A stretch of 8,411 nucleotides of DNA, taken from Blastococcus sp. CT_GayMR20 (GTDB taxonomy: Bacteria > Actinomycetota > Actinomycetes > Mycobacteriales > Geodermatophilaceae). A model generated the notes under the pieces. It ran no database searches, was not told the origin of the DNA, and saw only the letters and a list, made by a program, of their open reading frames with translations. The translations under genes were made by a program, and so were the position numbers. This document shows, one piece after another, positions 1 through 5,509 of this stretch (its first letter is position 1; the number at the start of each line of letters is the position of its first letter). The stretch lies in assembly GCF_004570345.1 (NCBI RefSeq), contig NZ_SPQM01000173.1, positions 1-8,411 of the forward strand, written 5' to 3'.

Positions 1-1
1 G

Positions 2-127
2 GCGACCACGTTCCACGACGACCCCGACGTGATCGCCAAGGTCTCCCGGGGCCTCGGCGAGCCGATGGTCGGCATCAACGTCTCCACGCTGCCGGACAGC
101 GAGCGGTACGCCACCCGCGGCTGGTGA
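2..127 (+). CDS. pdxS: PdxS, PLP synthase subunit, C-terminal fragment (5' end outside window)
   Basis: Only the last 41 residues are present, starting [20 protein letters not shown] and ending in YATRGW before a TGA stop. The stretch with AKVSRGLGE followed by MVGIN is the characteristic C-terminal region of PdxS (SNZ/YaaD family). The full protein is a (beta/alpha)8 barrel that forms a dodecamer and condenses ribose 5-phosphate, glyceraldehyde 3-phosphate and ammonia into pyridoxal 5'-phosphate in the cytoplasm. The ammonia comes from the glutaminase PdxT, whose gene begins about 1 kb downstream at 1111. The catalytic lysines lie outside the window, so activity cannot be judged here. The gene converges on a minus-strand gene with a 15-base gap, and a strong hairpin spans that junction. 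The identification is confident despite the short length. Confidence 0.93.
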   Translation, partial: ATTFHDDPDVIAKVSRGLGEPMVGINVSTLPDSERYATRGW

Positions 128-132
128 GTCGA

Positions 133-158
133 GGGGACCGGCCTACGCGTCGGTCCCC
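133..158. terminator. Bidirectional hairpin between convergent genes
   Basis: GGGGACCG (133-140) is perfectly complementary to CGGTCCCC (151-158). A G:U pair and a C:G pair can extend the stem inward to about 10 pairs around a six-base loop. It lies just after the pdxS stop codon, and the stop of the minus-strand gene falls at the loop. No T-tract follows on either strand, which is common for terminators proposed in high-GC actinomycetes. A role in ending both transcripts is inferred from position and stem strength. Confidence 0.55.
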
Positions 159-523
159 GCGCTGTACGGCTGGCCCGGCCAGTAGGCCCACTCCTCGAAG
201 TCCTCGACCCGGCCGTCCGGCGCGAAGCGCAGCACCCACAGGTCCCGGTACTCCCGGGCGACCGGATCCAGGTACCGCACCTCCAGCCGGACGACGGCGT
301 CCCGGCCCTCGACCGCGACCGGCTCCGCGGCCACCGCGAACGTCCGGCCCTCGTCGTCCCGCCAGAACGCCTGGATCTCGGCGTGGCCGACCATGGGTTC
401 CTCGTACGGGGAGGTCCGGTAGCGCGCGTCCTCGGTGAAGAGCCGGGTCACGCCGGTGGGGTCGCCGGACCGCCAGGCGCGCTCGTAGTCCGCCACCCAC
501 CGCATCACGCCGTCGCGGTCCAC
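143..523 (-). CDS. Small NTF2-like / SnoaL-like domain protein
   Basis: This 126-residue protein fits the NTF2-like (SnoaL) fold. It has an N-terminal helix pair ([20 protein letters not shown], about 6-25), then the typical [31 protein letters not shown] segment (about 28-54) where the pocket forms. Antiparallel strands follow at about 62-115, ending in [11 protein letters not shown]. Such proteins are small cone-shaped barrels that act as isomerases, dehydratases or ligand binders, or have no known activity; the sequence does not say which. The start is the GTG at 521-523, eight bases after the stop of the upstream minus-strand gene, so the two are probably co-transcribed. I see no clear Shine-Dalgarno sequence, which suggests translation coupled to the preceding gene. 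There is no signal peptide or membrane segment. The fold is fairly sure and the function unknown. Confidence 0.8.
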   Translation of the reverse strand: MDRDGVMRWVADYERAWRSGDPTGVTRLFTEDARYRTSPYEEPMVGHAEIQAFWRDDEGRTFAVAAEPVAVEGRDAVVRLEVRYLDPVAREYRDLWVLRFAPDGRVEDFEEWAYWPGQPYSAGTDA

Positions 524-531
524 GGGGCAGC

Positions 532-1044
532 TCAGGCGTCGGTGGGGAAGCGGTACCGGGTCTGCGCGAACCGGCCCTTGGCGAACGCGAGCACCTTCGT
601 GGGGGCGACCTCGAACACGTCGGCGGATCCGCCGTCCGCGCGGTGGAACGCCCCGTGCTCAGCGGTGAAGTCCCAGTCGCCGGAGTACTTGCTGCGCCAG
701 AGGTCGGCGAGGGTCCGCAGCCGGGCGTCGTCCCTGACCTGGACGGCCTGGCCCTCGACCACCAGGTCGAGGCCCTCCTTCCACCGGTTGGTCCCGGTGG
801 TCAGCGCCACGTGCGGGTTCGCCGCCAGGTTCACCGCCTTCTGCTCCGACGCCCCCGTGCAGAAGTGGAGCCGGCCGTCGGCCCACACGGCCGGCAGCGG
901 GGTGACGTGCGGCCGGCCGTCCCTGCGCACGGTGGAGATCCAGAACAGCTCGGCGCTCGCGAGCAGGCGGACGACGTCCGCCCACGGCGTCGGCGGGGAC
1001 TCGGGATCACCGAAGCGGACGTCCTGCTCGGGTACGGGTTCCAT
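532..1044 (-). CDS. Pyridoxamine 5'-phosphate oxidase-family (FMN/F420 split-barrel) protein
   Basis: This 170-residue protein has the split beta-barrel pattern of the pyridoxamine-phosphate-oxidase-like superfamily. The core is [20 protein letters not shown] (about 33-52) with [33 protein letters not shown] sequence after it (to about 81), which is the usual flavin or F420 binding face. A further strand, [12 protein letters not shown] (92-103), follows, and a C-terminal [23 protein letters not shown] segment (144-166) that in this group often ends in a WRF-like motif. Members reduce or oxidise diverse substrates with FMN or F420, and true pyridoxamine-phosphate oxidase activity is rare among them. 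Its position between pdxS and pdxT is suggestive but not proof of a vitamin B6 role. The start is ATG at 1042-1044, with GGGGAG (complement of 1056-1061) 11 bases upstream. It is the first gene of a two-gene minus-strand unit, divergent from pdxT. Confidence 0.85.
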   Translation of the reverse strand: MEPVPEQDVRFGDPESPPTPWADVVRLLASAELFWISTVRRDGRPHVTPLPAVWADGRLHFCTGASEQKAVNLAANPHVALTTGTNRWKEGLDLVVEGQAVQVRDDARLRTLADLWRSKYSGDWDFTAEHGAFHRADGGSADVFEVAPTKVLAFAKGRFAQTRYRFPTDA

Positions 1045-1096
1045 GCTGTTCCCGACTCCCCGGGTCCCGGCGATTCATCGGTCGTGAGGCCGCCCG

Positions 1097-1102
1097 TAGC
1101 GT
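1097..1102 (+). promoter_or_regulatory. Candidate -10 hexamer for leaderless pdxT mRNA
   Basis: TAGCGT matches the actinobacterial TANNNT -10 pattern and ends eight bases before the GTG chosen as the pdxT start. That spacing would place the transcription start at or next to the start codon, giving a leaderless mRNA. This agrees with the lack of a good Shine-Dalgarno sequence there. A weak TTCATC (1074-1079) lies 17 bases upstream as a possible -35. The same TAGCGT precedes ruvC. The call is inferred from pattern and spacing only. Confidence 0.45.
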
Positions 1103-1110
1103 GGACGGTT

Positions 1111-1773
1111 GTGTCCAGCGATTCCGACCGGCCTGTCATCGGCGTGCTCGCCCTGCAGGGCGACGTCCGTGAGCACCTCGCGGCGCTGACCGAGCAGGGT
1201 GCCCGCGCGGTGACCGTCCGCCGTCCCGAGGAGCTGGCCGACGTGGACGGGCTCGTCCTGCCCGGCGGTGAGTCCACGACGATGGTCAAGCTGGCCGCGC
1301 GCTTCGGGCTCCTGGAACCGCTGCGCGCCGCGGTGCATGACGGCCTGCCCGCCTACGGCTCCTGCGCCGGGATGATCCTGCTCGCCGACCGGCTGCTGGA
1401 CGCACCGGCGGACCAGGAGACGATCGGCGGCCTCGACGTCACCGTCCGCCGCAACGCCTTCGGACGGCAGGTCGACAGCTTCGAGTCCGACCTGGCCTTC
1501 GAGTCGCTGCCGGGCGGTCCGGTGCACGCGGTCTTCATCCGGGCGCCGTGGGTCGAGGAGGCCGGCGAGCAGGTCGTCGTCCTCGGGCGGGTCGTGGGCG
1601 GCGCCGCCGACGGTAGGATCGTCGCCGTCCGCCAGGGGAATCTGGTGGCCACCAGCTTCCACCCCGAACTGACCGGGGACCGCCGGGTGCACGCGTTGTT
1701 CGTCGACATCGTCCGCCGCCACCTGGCCGAGCAGGCCGGCGCCGACGCCGGGAACGAGAGAGGTGTGCCATGA
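1111..1773 (+). CDS. pdxT: PdxT, glutaminase subunit of PLP synthase
   Basis: PdxT is a class I glutamine amidotransferase that hydrolyses glutamine and channels the ammonia to PdxS for pyridoxal 5'-phosphate synthesis. The 220-residue protein carries the family hallmarks: [14 protein letters not shown] (10-23), the oxyanion-site PGGESTT (51-57), the nucleophile Cys85 in [20 protein letters not shown] (113-120), FIRAP (142-146), and the His184/Glu186 pair of the triad in SFHPELT. All catalytic residues are present. The GTG at 1111 leaves eight residues before the conserved first strand, as is usual. An in-frame GTG at 1084 is an alternative, but neither has a good ribosome binding site. The stop overlaps the yebC start in ATGA. 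pdxT is separated from pdxS by two minus-strand genes and so probably has its own promoter. Confidence 0.96.
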   Translation: MSSDSDRPVIGVLALQGDVREHLAALTEQGARAVTVRRPEELADVDGLVLPGGESTTMVKLAARFGLLEPLRAAVHDGLPAYGSCAGMILLADRLLDAPADQETIGGLDVTVRRNAFGRQVDSFESDLAFESLPGGPVHAVFIRAPWVEEAGEQVVVLGRVVGGAADGRIVAVRQGNLVATSFHPELTGDRRVHALFVDIVRRHLAEQAGADAGNERGVP

Positions 1774-2522
1774 GCGGCCATTCCAAGTGGGCGACGACGA
1801 AGCACAAGAAGGCCGGCATCGATGCCAAGCGCGGCAAGCTCTTCGCCAAGCTGATCAAGAACATCGAGGTCGCGGCGCGCACCGGCGGCGGTGACCCCGC
1901 CGGCAACCCGACCCTGTTCGACGCCATCCAGAAGGCGAAGAAGTCGTCGGTGCCCAACGACAACATCGACCGCGCCGTCAAGCGGGGGTCGGGTGCAGAG
2001 GCCGGTGGCGTCGACTACCAGGGCATCACGTACGAGGGGTACGCACCCGGCGGGGTCGCCGTCCTCATCGAGTGCCTGACCGACAACAAGAACCGGTCGG
2101 CGATGGAGGTCCGCACCGCCATGACGCGCAACGGCGGGTCGATGGCCGACCCGGGGTCGGTCTCCTACCTCTTCTCCCGCAAGGGCGTCGTCGTGGTCCC
2201 CAAGGCCGACGGCGCCGACGAGGACTCCGTGCTCATGGCGGTCCTCGACGCCGGAGCCGAGGAGGTGCGCGACCTCGGCGACACCTTCGAGGTGGTGTGC
2301 GAGCCCGGTGACCTGGTCGCCGTCCGCACCGCGCTGCAGGACGCCGGCATCGACTACGACTCGGCCGAGGCCGGCTTCGTGCCCAGCGTCTCCGTCGAGC
2401 TCGACGAGGAGAACGCCGGCAAGGTGTTCCGCCTGATCGACGCCCTCGAGGACTGCGACGACGTGCAGAACGTCTTCGCGAACTACGACGTGTCCGACGA
2501 GGTGCTCGAGAAGGTCGGGTAA
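1770..2522 (+). CDS. yebC: YebC/TACO1-family protein
   Basis: This 250-residue protein has the YebC/TACO1 signature throughout. The N-terminus is [20 protein letters not shown], followed by [17 protein letters not shown] (21-37), the [15 protein letters not shown] segment (59-73), [22 protein letters not shown] (88-109), and the C-terminal domain ending in [12 protein letters not shown]. Length and all three domains are normal for the family. Members were long annotated as DNA-binding transcription regulators. Mitochondrial TACO1 and several bacterial homologues are now tied to translation, including relief of ribosome stalling at proline-rich stretches; which role applies here is not visible. 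The start is the ATG at 1770, overlapping the pdxT stop by ATGA, with an AGAGAGG ribosome binding site at about 1756-1762, so translation is likely coupled to pdxT. It ends 79 bases before ruvC, which has its own promoter-like region. Confidence 0.95.
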   Translation: MSGHSKWATTKHKKAGIDAKRGKLFAKLIKNIEVAARTGGGDPAGNPTLFDAIQKAKKSSVPNDNIDRAVKRGSGAEAGGVDYQGITYEGYAPGGVAVLIECLTDNKNRSAMEVRTAMTRNGGSMADPGSVSYLFSRKGVVVVPKADGADEDSVLMAVLDAGAEEVRDLGDTFEVVCEPGDLVAVRTALQDAGIDYDSAEAGFVPSVSVELDEENAGKVFRLIDALEDCDDVQNVFANYDVSDEVLEKVG

Positions 2523-2557
2523 CGGTGTGTCGGAGGCCGGACGTCCCCGCTCGCGGT

Positions 2558-2563
2558 TAGCGT
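2558..2563 (+). promoter_or_regulatory. Candidate -10 hexamer of the ruvCAB promoter
   Basis: TAGCGT fits TANNNT, is identical to the hexamer before pdxT, and lies 44 bases before the ruvC ATG. I see no convincing -35 element 16-19 bases upstream. A LexA-type box begins four bases downstream, where the transcription start would fall, and this placement suits repression. The call is inferred from pattern and context. Confidence 0.5.
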
Positions 2564-2566
2564 GGG

Positions 2567-2582
2567 TCGAACATCAGTTCGG
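2567..2582 (+). promoter_or_regulatory. SOS box (LexA operator) before ruvCAB
   Basis: TCGAAC-ATCA-GTTCGG is a 16-base near-perfect palindrome. It matches the actinobacterial/Gram-positive LexA consensus (CGAAC, four bases, GTTCG) in both half-sites, and only the last base departs from full symmetry. It sits just after the TAGCGT hexamer and 19 bases before the ruvC start, covering the expected transcription start. LexA bound here would block ruvCAB until RecA-driven LexA self-cleavage after DNA damage. Control of ruvCAB by LexA is known in other bacteria including mycobacteria. I saw no second box of this kind in the window. Confidence 0.85.
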
Positions 2583-2601
2583 CTGACGGTGGGAGATCTT
2601 C

Positions 2602-3171
2602 ATGCGGGTGCTCGGTATCGATCCGGGCCTCACCCGGTGCGGATGGGGCGTGGTCGACGGACGCCCGGGGGCCCGGCCCGTCGCCGTGGGGGTCGGGGTG
2701 ATCCGGACGATGAACGAGCTCGACCTGGAGCTGCGCCTCCTGGAGCTGCACACCGCGGTGACGTCCCTGCTGCGGGAGCACCGGCCGGACGTCGTGGCCA
2801 TCGAGCGGGTCTTCACCCAGAACAACAAGGGGACGGCGACCGGCACCGCGCAGGCGGCCGGGGTCGCGGCGCTGGCCGCCGCGCAGGCGGACCGGCCGGT
2901 CGCGTGGCACACGCCCAGCGAGGTCAAGGCGGCCATCTCCGGCAACGGCCGGGCGGACAAGGAGCAGGTCACCCTCATGGTCACGCGCGTCCTGGGGCTG
3001 GCCGCCGCGCCGAAGCCCGCCGACGCGGCCGACGCCCTGGCACTGGCCGTCTGCCACGCCTGGCGGGGGCCGGCCCAGGACCGGTTGCGCCGCGCGGCGA
3101 TCGCCGGCGGGATCGGAGCCCCGGTGCGCAGCACCACCCTGCCCCGGTGGACGGGGGTGGCGGCCCGATGA
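2602..3171 (+). CDS. ruvC: RuvC, Holliday junction endonuclease
   Basis: RuvC is the dimeric, metal-dependent resolvase that cuts Holliday junctions with symmetric nicks after RuvAB has positioned them. The 189-residue protein has the RNase H-like fold with all four acidic catalytic residues visible: Asp7 in [16 protein letters not shown], Glu68 in DVVAIERVF, and Asp141 and Asp144 in [12 protein letters not shown]. The DNA-contacting stretch after Glu68 reads [18 protein letters not shown], a variant of the usual NVRTVMGTAQA form. The final 35 or so residues after CHAWRG are an arginine- and alanine-rich tail of low conservation. The start is ATG at 2602, with GGGAG at 2591-2595 six bases upstream. 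The stop overlaps the ruvA start in ATGA. It is the first gene of an apparently SOS-controlled ruvCAB operon. Confidence 0.97.
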   Translation: MRVLGIDPGLTRCGWGVVDGRPGARPVAVGVGVIRTMNELDLELRLLELHTAVTSLLREHRPDVVAIERVFTQNNKGTATGTAQAAGVAALAAAQADRPVAWHTPSEVKAAISGNGRADKEQVTLMVTRVLGLAAAPKPADAADALALAVCHAWRGPAQDRLRRAAIAGGIGAPVRSTTLPRWTGVAAR

Positions 3172-3803
3172 TCGCCAGCGTGAGCGGCCGGGTGGCCGCG
3201 GTGTCGCCGAACGGGGCGGTCGTCGAGGTCGGCGGCATCGGGCTGTCGGTCCAGTGCACCCCCGGCACCATCGCCCGGCTGCAGGTGGGGGAGACCGCGC
3301 GGCTGGCGACCAGCCTGATCGTCCGCGAGGACTCGCTCACCCTCTACGGTTTCGCCGACGACGACGAGCGGCAGCTGTTCGAGCTGCTCCAGACCGCGAA
3401 CGGCGTGGGCCCGCGGCTCGCGCAGGCGGTGCTCGCCATCCACCCGCCGCGGGAGATCCGCCGTGCGGTGTCGACGGCCGACCTGAAGGCGCTCATGCAG
3501 GTGCCCGGCATCGGCAAGAAGGGTGCCGAACGGCTGATCCTCGAACTGCGCGACCGGCTCGGCTCGACGACGTCGGACACCTCGCTCGACGCCCCGGGCG
3601 GCGGACTGCCGTCCGTCACCCCCGTGGCGCCGTGGCGGGACCAGCTGACCGCGGCGCTCATGAGTCTCGGCTGGAGCATCAAGGAGGCCGAGGGCGCCGT
3701 GCTGCAGCTCGCGCCGGTGGCTGACGAGCAGATCGTCGCGACCGGCTCGGTCGAGGTGGCGGTCCTGCTCCGGCAGGCCCTGCAGCTGCTGGGTCGCGCA
3801 TGA
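3168..3803 (+). CDS. ruvA: RuvA, Holliday junction-binding subunit
   Basis: RuvA forms tetramers that hold the Holliday junction in a flat open form and load the RuvB motor. The 211-residue protein begins [25 protein letters not shown], the N-terminal OB-fold domain (1-63, ending [13 protein letters not shown]). Two helix-hairpin-helix motifs follow in the middle domain, [17 protein letters not shown] (73-89) and [19 protein letters not shown] (109-127). A flexible linker (about 131-156) leads to the C-terminal RuvB-binding domain with [15 protein letters not shown] (164-178). Length and domains are normal. The ATG at 3168 overlaps the ruvC stop, with a GGTGG-type binding site just upstream. 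The frame is open much further upstream, but that part is a shadow of ruvC. The stop overlaps the ruvB start, so the three ruv genes are translationally linked. Confidence 0.97.
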   Translation: MIASVSGRVAAVSPNGAVVEVGGIGLSVQCTPGTIARLQVGETARLATSLIVREDSLTLYGFADDDERQLFELLQTANGVGPRLAQAVLAIHPPREIRRAVSTADLKALMQVPGIGKKGAERLILELRDRLGSTTSDTSLDAPGGGLPSVTPVAPWRDQLTAALMSLGWSIKEAEGAVLQLAPVADEQIVATGSVEVAVLLRQALQLLGRA

Positions 3804-4972
3804 GTTCCCCGTTCGACCGGCCGATGGTGGGGGAGGTGGACAGCGGCCTCGGCCAGGACGCGGCCGTGTCGCCGCAGGCAGGGGACGAGGAGCGGGTCGT
3901 CGAGTCGGCGCTGCGGCCGCACTCGCTGACGGAGTTCATCGGGCAGCCGAAGGTCAGCCGCCAGCTCGCGCTCGTTCTGGAGGGCGCCAAGCGGCGCGGC
4001 CGGCCGCCGGACCACGTGCTGCTGTCCGGTCCGCCCGGCCTGGGCAAGACCAGCCTCGCCCTGATCATCGGCTCCGAGCTCGGGACGTCGGTGAAGATCA
4101 CCAGCGGCCCGGCGATCGAGCGGTCCGGCGACCTGGCCGCCATGCTGTCCAACCTCGCGCCGGGCGACGTCCTGTTCATCGACGAGATCCACCGCATCGC
4201 CCGGCCCGCCGAGGAACTGCTGTACATGGCGATGGAGGACTTCCGGGTCGACGTCGTCGTCGGCAAGGGCCCGGGCGCGACGGCCATCCCGCTCGAGATC
4301 AGCCCCTTCACGCTGGTCGGGGCCACCACCCGGGCCGGCCTGCTCACCGGTCCGCTCCGTGACCGCTTCGGGTTCGTCGGTCAGATGGAGTTCTACGAGC
4401 CCGCCGAGCTCCAGCAGGTCCTCCGCCGCAGCGCCGACCTGCTCGGGGTCGAGCTCACCGAGGACGGCTCCGCGGAGATCGCCGGCCGGTCGCGCGGTAC
4501 GCCGCGGATCGCCAACCGGCTGCTGCGCCGCGTGCGGGACTACGCCGAGGTCGAGGCCGACGGGCGGGTGACGCGCGAGGTCGCCCAGGCGGCGCTCGCG
4601 CTCTACGACGTCGACGTCCTCGGCCTGGACCGGCTCGACCGGGCCGTGCTCGAGGCCCTGGTCGTCCGCTTCCACGGCGGTCCGGTCGGCGTCGCCACCC
4701 TCGCGGTTGCCGTCGGCGAGGAGCCGAACACCGTCGAGGAGGTCTGCGAACCGTTCCTGGTGCGGGCCGGCCTGCTGGCACGGACACCGCGCGGGCGCGT
4801 CGCGACGGAGGCCGCGTGGCACCACCTGGGGCATCCCCTGCCGAAGGGCGGCGCGGTGCTCGGCGGGTGGACGGGTGGCAAGCAGGGGAGCGGAGTGAGT
4901 GGAGTGTTCGGTGGGGGGACCGGCGCACCGGGGAACCCGGGTCCGTCGTCAGAGCCCCTGTTCGGCGCATAG
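3800..4972 (+). CDS. ruvB: RuvB, Holliday junction branch-migration ATPase
   Basis: RuvB is the hexameric AAA+ helicase motor that drives branch migration with RuvA. The 390-residue protein shows Walker [10 protein letters not shown] (77-85, Lys83), Walker [10 protein letters not shown] (123-131, Asp128/Glu129), sensor 1 GATTR (174-178), the arginine-finger region GPLRDRFG (184-191) and sensor 2 [12 protein letters not shown] (233-244). The C-terminal winged helix runs to [10 protein letters not shown] (335-344). About 30 residues precede the conserved start of the family at [18 protein letters not shown]. The last 45 or so residues form a glycine-rich, low-complexity tail ending SSEPLFGA, beyond where most homologues stop. 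Its codons (AGT, GGA, GGG, TCA) are unlike the rest of the gene. The ATG overlaps the ruvA stop. The enzyme identity is certain; the tail is discussed as a finding. Confidence 0.97.
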   Translation: MSSPFDRPMVGEVDSGLGQDAAVSPQAGDEERVVESALRPHSLTEFIGQPKVSRQLALVLEGAKRRGRPPDHVLLSGPPGLGKTSLALIIGSELGTSVKITSGPAIERSGDLAAMLSNLAPGDVLFIDEIHRIARPAEELLYMAMEDFRVDVVVGKGPGATAIPLEISPFTLVGATTRAGLLTGPLRDRFGFVGQMEFYEPAELQQVLRRSADLLGVELTEDGSAEIAGRSRGTPRIANRLLRRVRDYAEVEADGRVTREVAQAALALYDVDVLGLDRLDRAVLEALVVRFHGGPVGVATLAVAVGEEPNTVEEVCEPFLVRAGLLARTPRGRVATEAAWHHLGHPLPKGGAVLGGWTGGKQGSGVSGVFGGGTGAPGNPGPSSEPLFGA

Positions 4973-5099
4973 ACTCCGAGCCGCTGGCGCGCAACTCGTC
5001 AGGCCGCGGCCGTGCGCGTCCCGTCCGGTCGCCTGCGCGCGCCGTGCACGAGACCAGCAACTGACGCACCCGAGCGGGTTCCGACCGGGCCCGCACCGA

Positions 5100-5120
5100 C
5101 CGCGGAGCGAGTCCCCGCGG
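5100..5120 (+). other. Hairpin in the yajC leader
   Basis: CCGCGG at 5100-5105 can pair with CCGCGG at 5115-5120 around a nine-base loop, and it lies immediately before the AGAGAGG ribosome binding site of yajC. It could end transcripts coming from ruvB or affect yajC translation, but each arm is itself a common GC-rich palindrome, so chance formation is quite possible. Confidence 0.3.
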
Positions 5121-5121
5121 T

Positions 5122-5128
5122 AGAGAGG
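5122..5128 (+). promoter_or_regulatory. yajC ribosome binding site
   Basis: AGAGAGG lies ten bases before the GTG at 5139 and supports that GTG as the start. The spacing is slightly long. The same AGAGAGG string serves yebC at about 1756-1762. Confidence 0.55.
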
Positions 5129-5138
5129 CACATCTGTC

Positions 5139-5495
5139 GTGGAGCAATTTTTCCCGTTCATCCTGCTGGCGCTCGCCGTGGTGCTGCTGTTCGTGCTGCC
5201 CGCCCGCCAGCGCAAGCGCATGCAGGCCCAGGCCCAGGCGATGCAGGAGTCGCTGACCGTGGGCACCCCCGTCATGACGACCAGCGGCCTCCACGGCACG
5301 GTCGCCGGCCTCGGCGACAAGACCGTGGACATCGAGATCGCCCCCGGGGTGGTCGTGACGTTCGCCCGCCCGGCGATCCTCGAGATCCGCAAGCCGGCAG
5401 GAACGGTCGACGGCCGGGACACGGACACGGACACCGGCACCGACACCGGGACGCCCGGCACGACCGGCGGACGGCCGGCCGACGGCACGCTCTGA
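5139..5495 (+). CDS. yajC: YajC, Sec translocon accessory membrane protein
   Basis: YajC is a small single-pass inner-membrane protein that associates with SecD and SecF at the SecYEG channel. The 118-residue protein has one N-terminal membrane segment (about 4-20, FFPFILLALAVVLLFVL), then a basic stretch PARQRKRMQAQAQAMQ. The conserved cytoplasmic domain follows, with SLTVGTPVMTTSGLHGTVAGLGDKTVDIEIAPGVVVTFARPAI (38-80), close to the family pattern of GD-V-TTSG-GTV. The last 30 or so residues are a low-complexity tail rich in Asp, Thr and Gly, encoded by a six-base repeat. The GTG start at 5139 is favoured because it places the membrane segment at the very N-terminus and has an AGAGAGG site. 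secD starts 14 bases after the stop, so the two are almost surely in one operon. Confidence 0.94.
   Translation: MEQFFPFILLALAVVLLFVLPARQRKRMQAQAQAMQESLTVGTPVMTTSGLHGTVAGLGDKTVDIEIAPGVVVTFARPAILEIRKPAGTVDGRDTDTDTGTDTGTPGTTGGRPADGTL
5417..5452 (+). repeat. Hexanucleotide tandem repeat in the yajC tail
   Basis: Six six-base units lie in tandem: GGACAC three times (5417-5434), then the degenerate units CGGCAC, CGACAC and CGGGAC. In frame they encode Asp-Thr and Gly-Thr dipeptides (residues about 94-105). Gain or loss of a unit would keep the frame and only change tail length. This is probably a slippage-derived low-complexity tail. Confidence 0.75.
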
Positions 5496-5498
5496 TCC

Positions 5499-5504
5499 GG
5501 GGGA
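5499..5504 (+). promoter_or_regulatory. secD ribosome binding site that decides its start
   Basis: GGGGGA lies five bases before the GTG at 5510. This favours the GTG over the in-frame ATG at 5525, which has no such site, and over the long upstream open frame that merely shadows yajC. Confidence 0.65.
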
Positions 5505-5509
5505 CCACC

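Larger units (their letters stand above)
4973..5138 (+). other. ruvB-yajC intergenic leader, no gene seen
   Basis: This 166-base gap is the longest in the window. It has no credible coding frame of its own; an open frame from 5012 continues into secD but has no family-like protein. It contains the 10-base palindrome GGCCGCGGCC (5002-5011) and a hairpin at 5100-5120, and ends with the yajC ribosome binding site. TAGACT at 4970-4975 overlaps the ruvB stop and fits TANNNT, but I see no matching -35. The gap probably separates the ruv and sec transcription units and may hold the yajC promoter; no terminator with a T-tract is visible. Confidence 0.5.

Noticed and set aside
643..1110. Upstream open extension of pdxT
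   Set aside because: It lies antisense to the split-barrel oxidase-like gene and shows no PdxT-like sequence; family homology starts just after the GTG at 1111.
2562..3167. Upstream open extension of ruvA
   Set aside because: It overlaps all of ruvC in another frame with low-complexity Arg/Gly/Ala sequence; RuvA homology starts exactly at the ATG at 3168.
3344..4834. 496-residue minus-strand open frame across ruvA and ruvB
   Set aside because: It is the antisense of clear ruv genes, rich in Arg, Asp, Gly and Pro without any recognisable domain. Long antisense open frames are expected at this GC content.
4970..4975. TAGACT as a -10 for yajC
   Set aside because: It fits TANNNT but overlaps the ruvB stop codon, and I see no -35 partner. 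Such hexamers occur often by chance, so I only mention it in the gap description.
5417..5452. Possible CRISPR-like or regulatory repeat
   Set aside because: The units are six bases long without spacers and lie in frame in the yajC coding tail, so this is a simple microsatellite.
5012..5509. Long open frame upstream of and in frame with secD
   Set aside because: It runs through yajC in another frame, gives an Arg/Pro/His-rich sequence typical of high-GC shadows, and secD has a good ribosome binding site at 5499-5504 before its own GTG.
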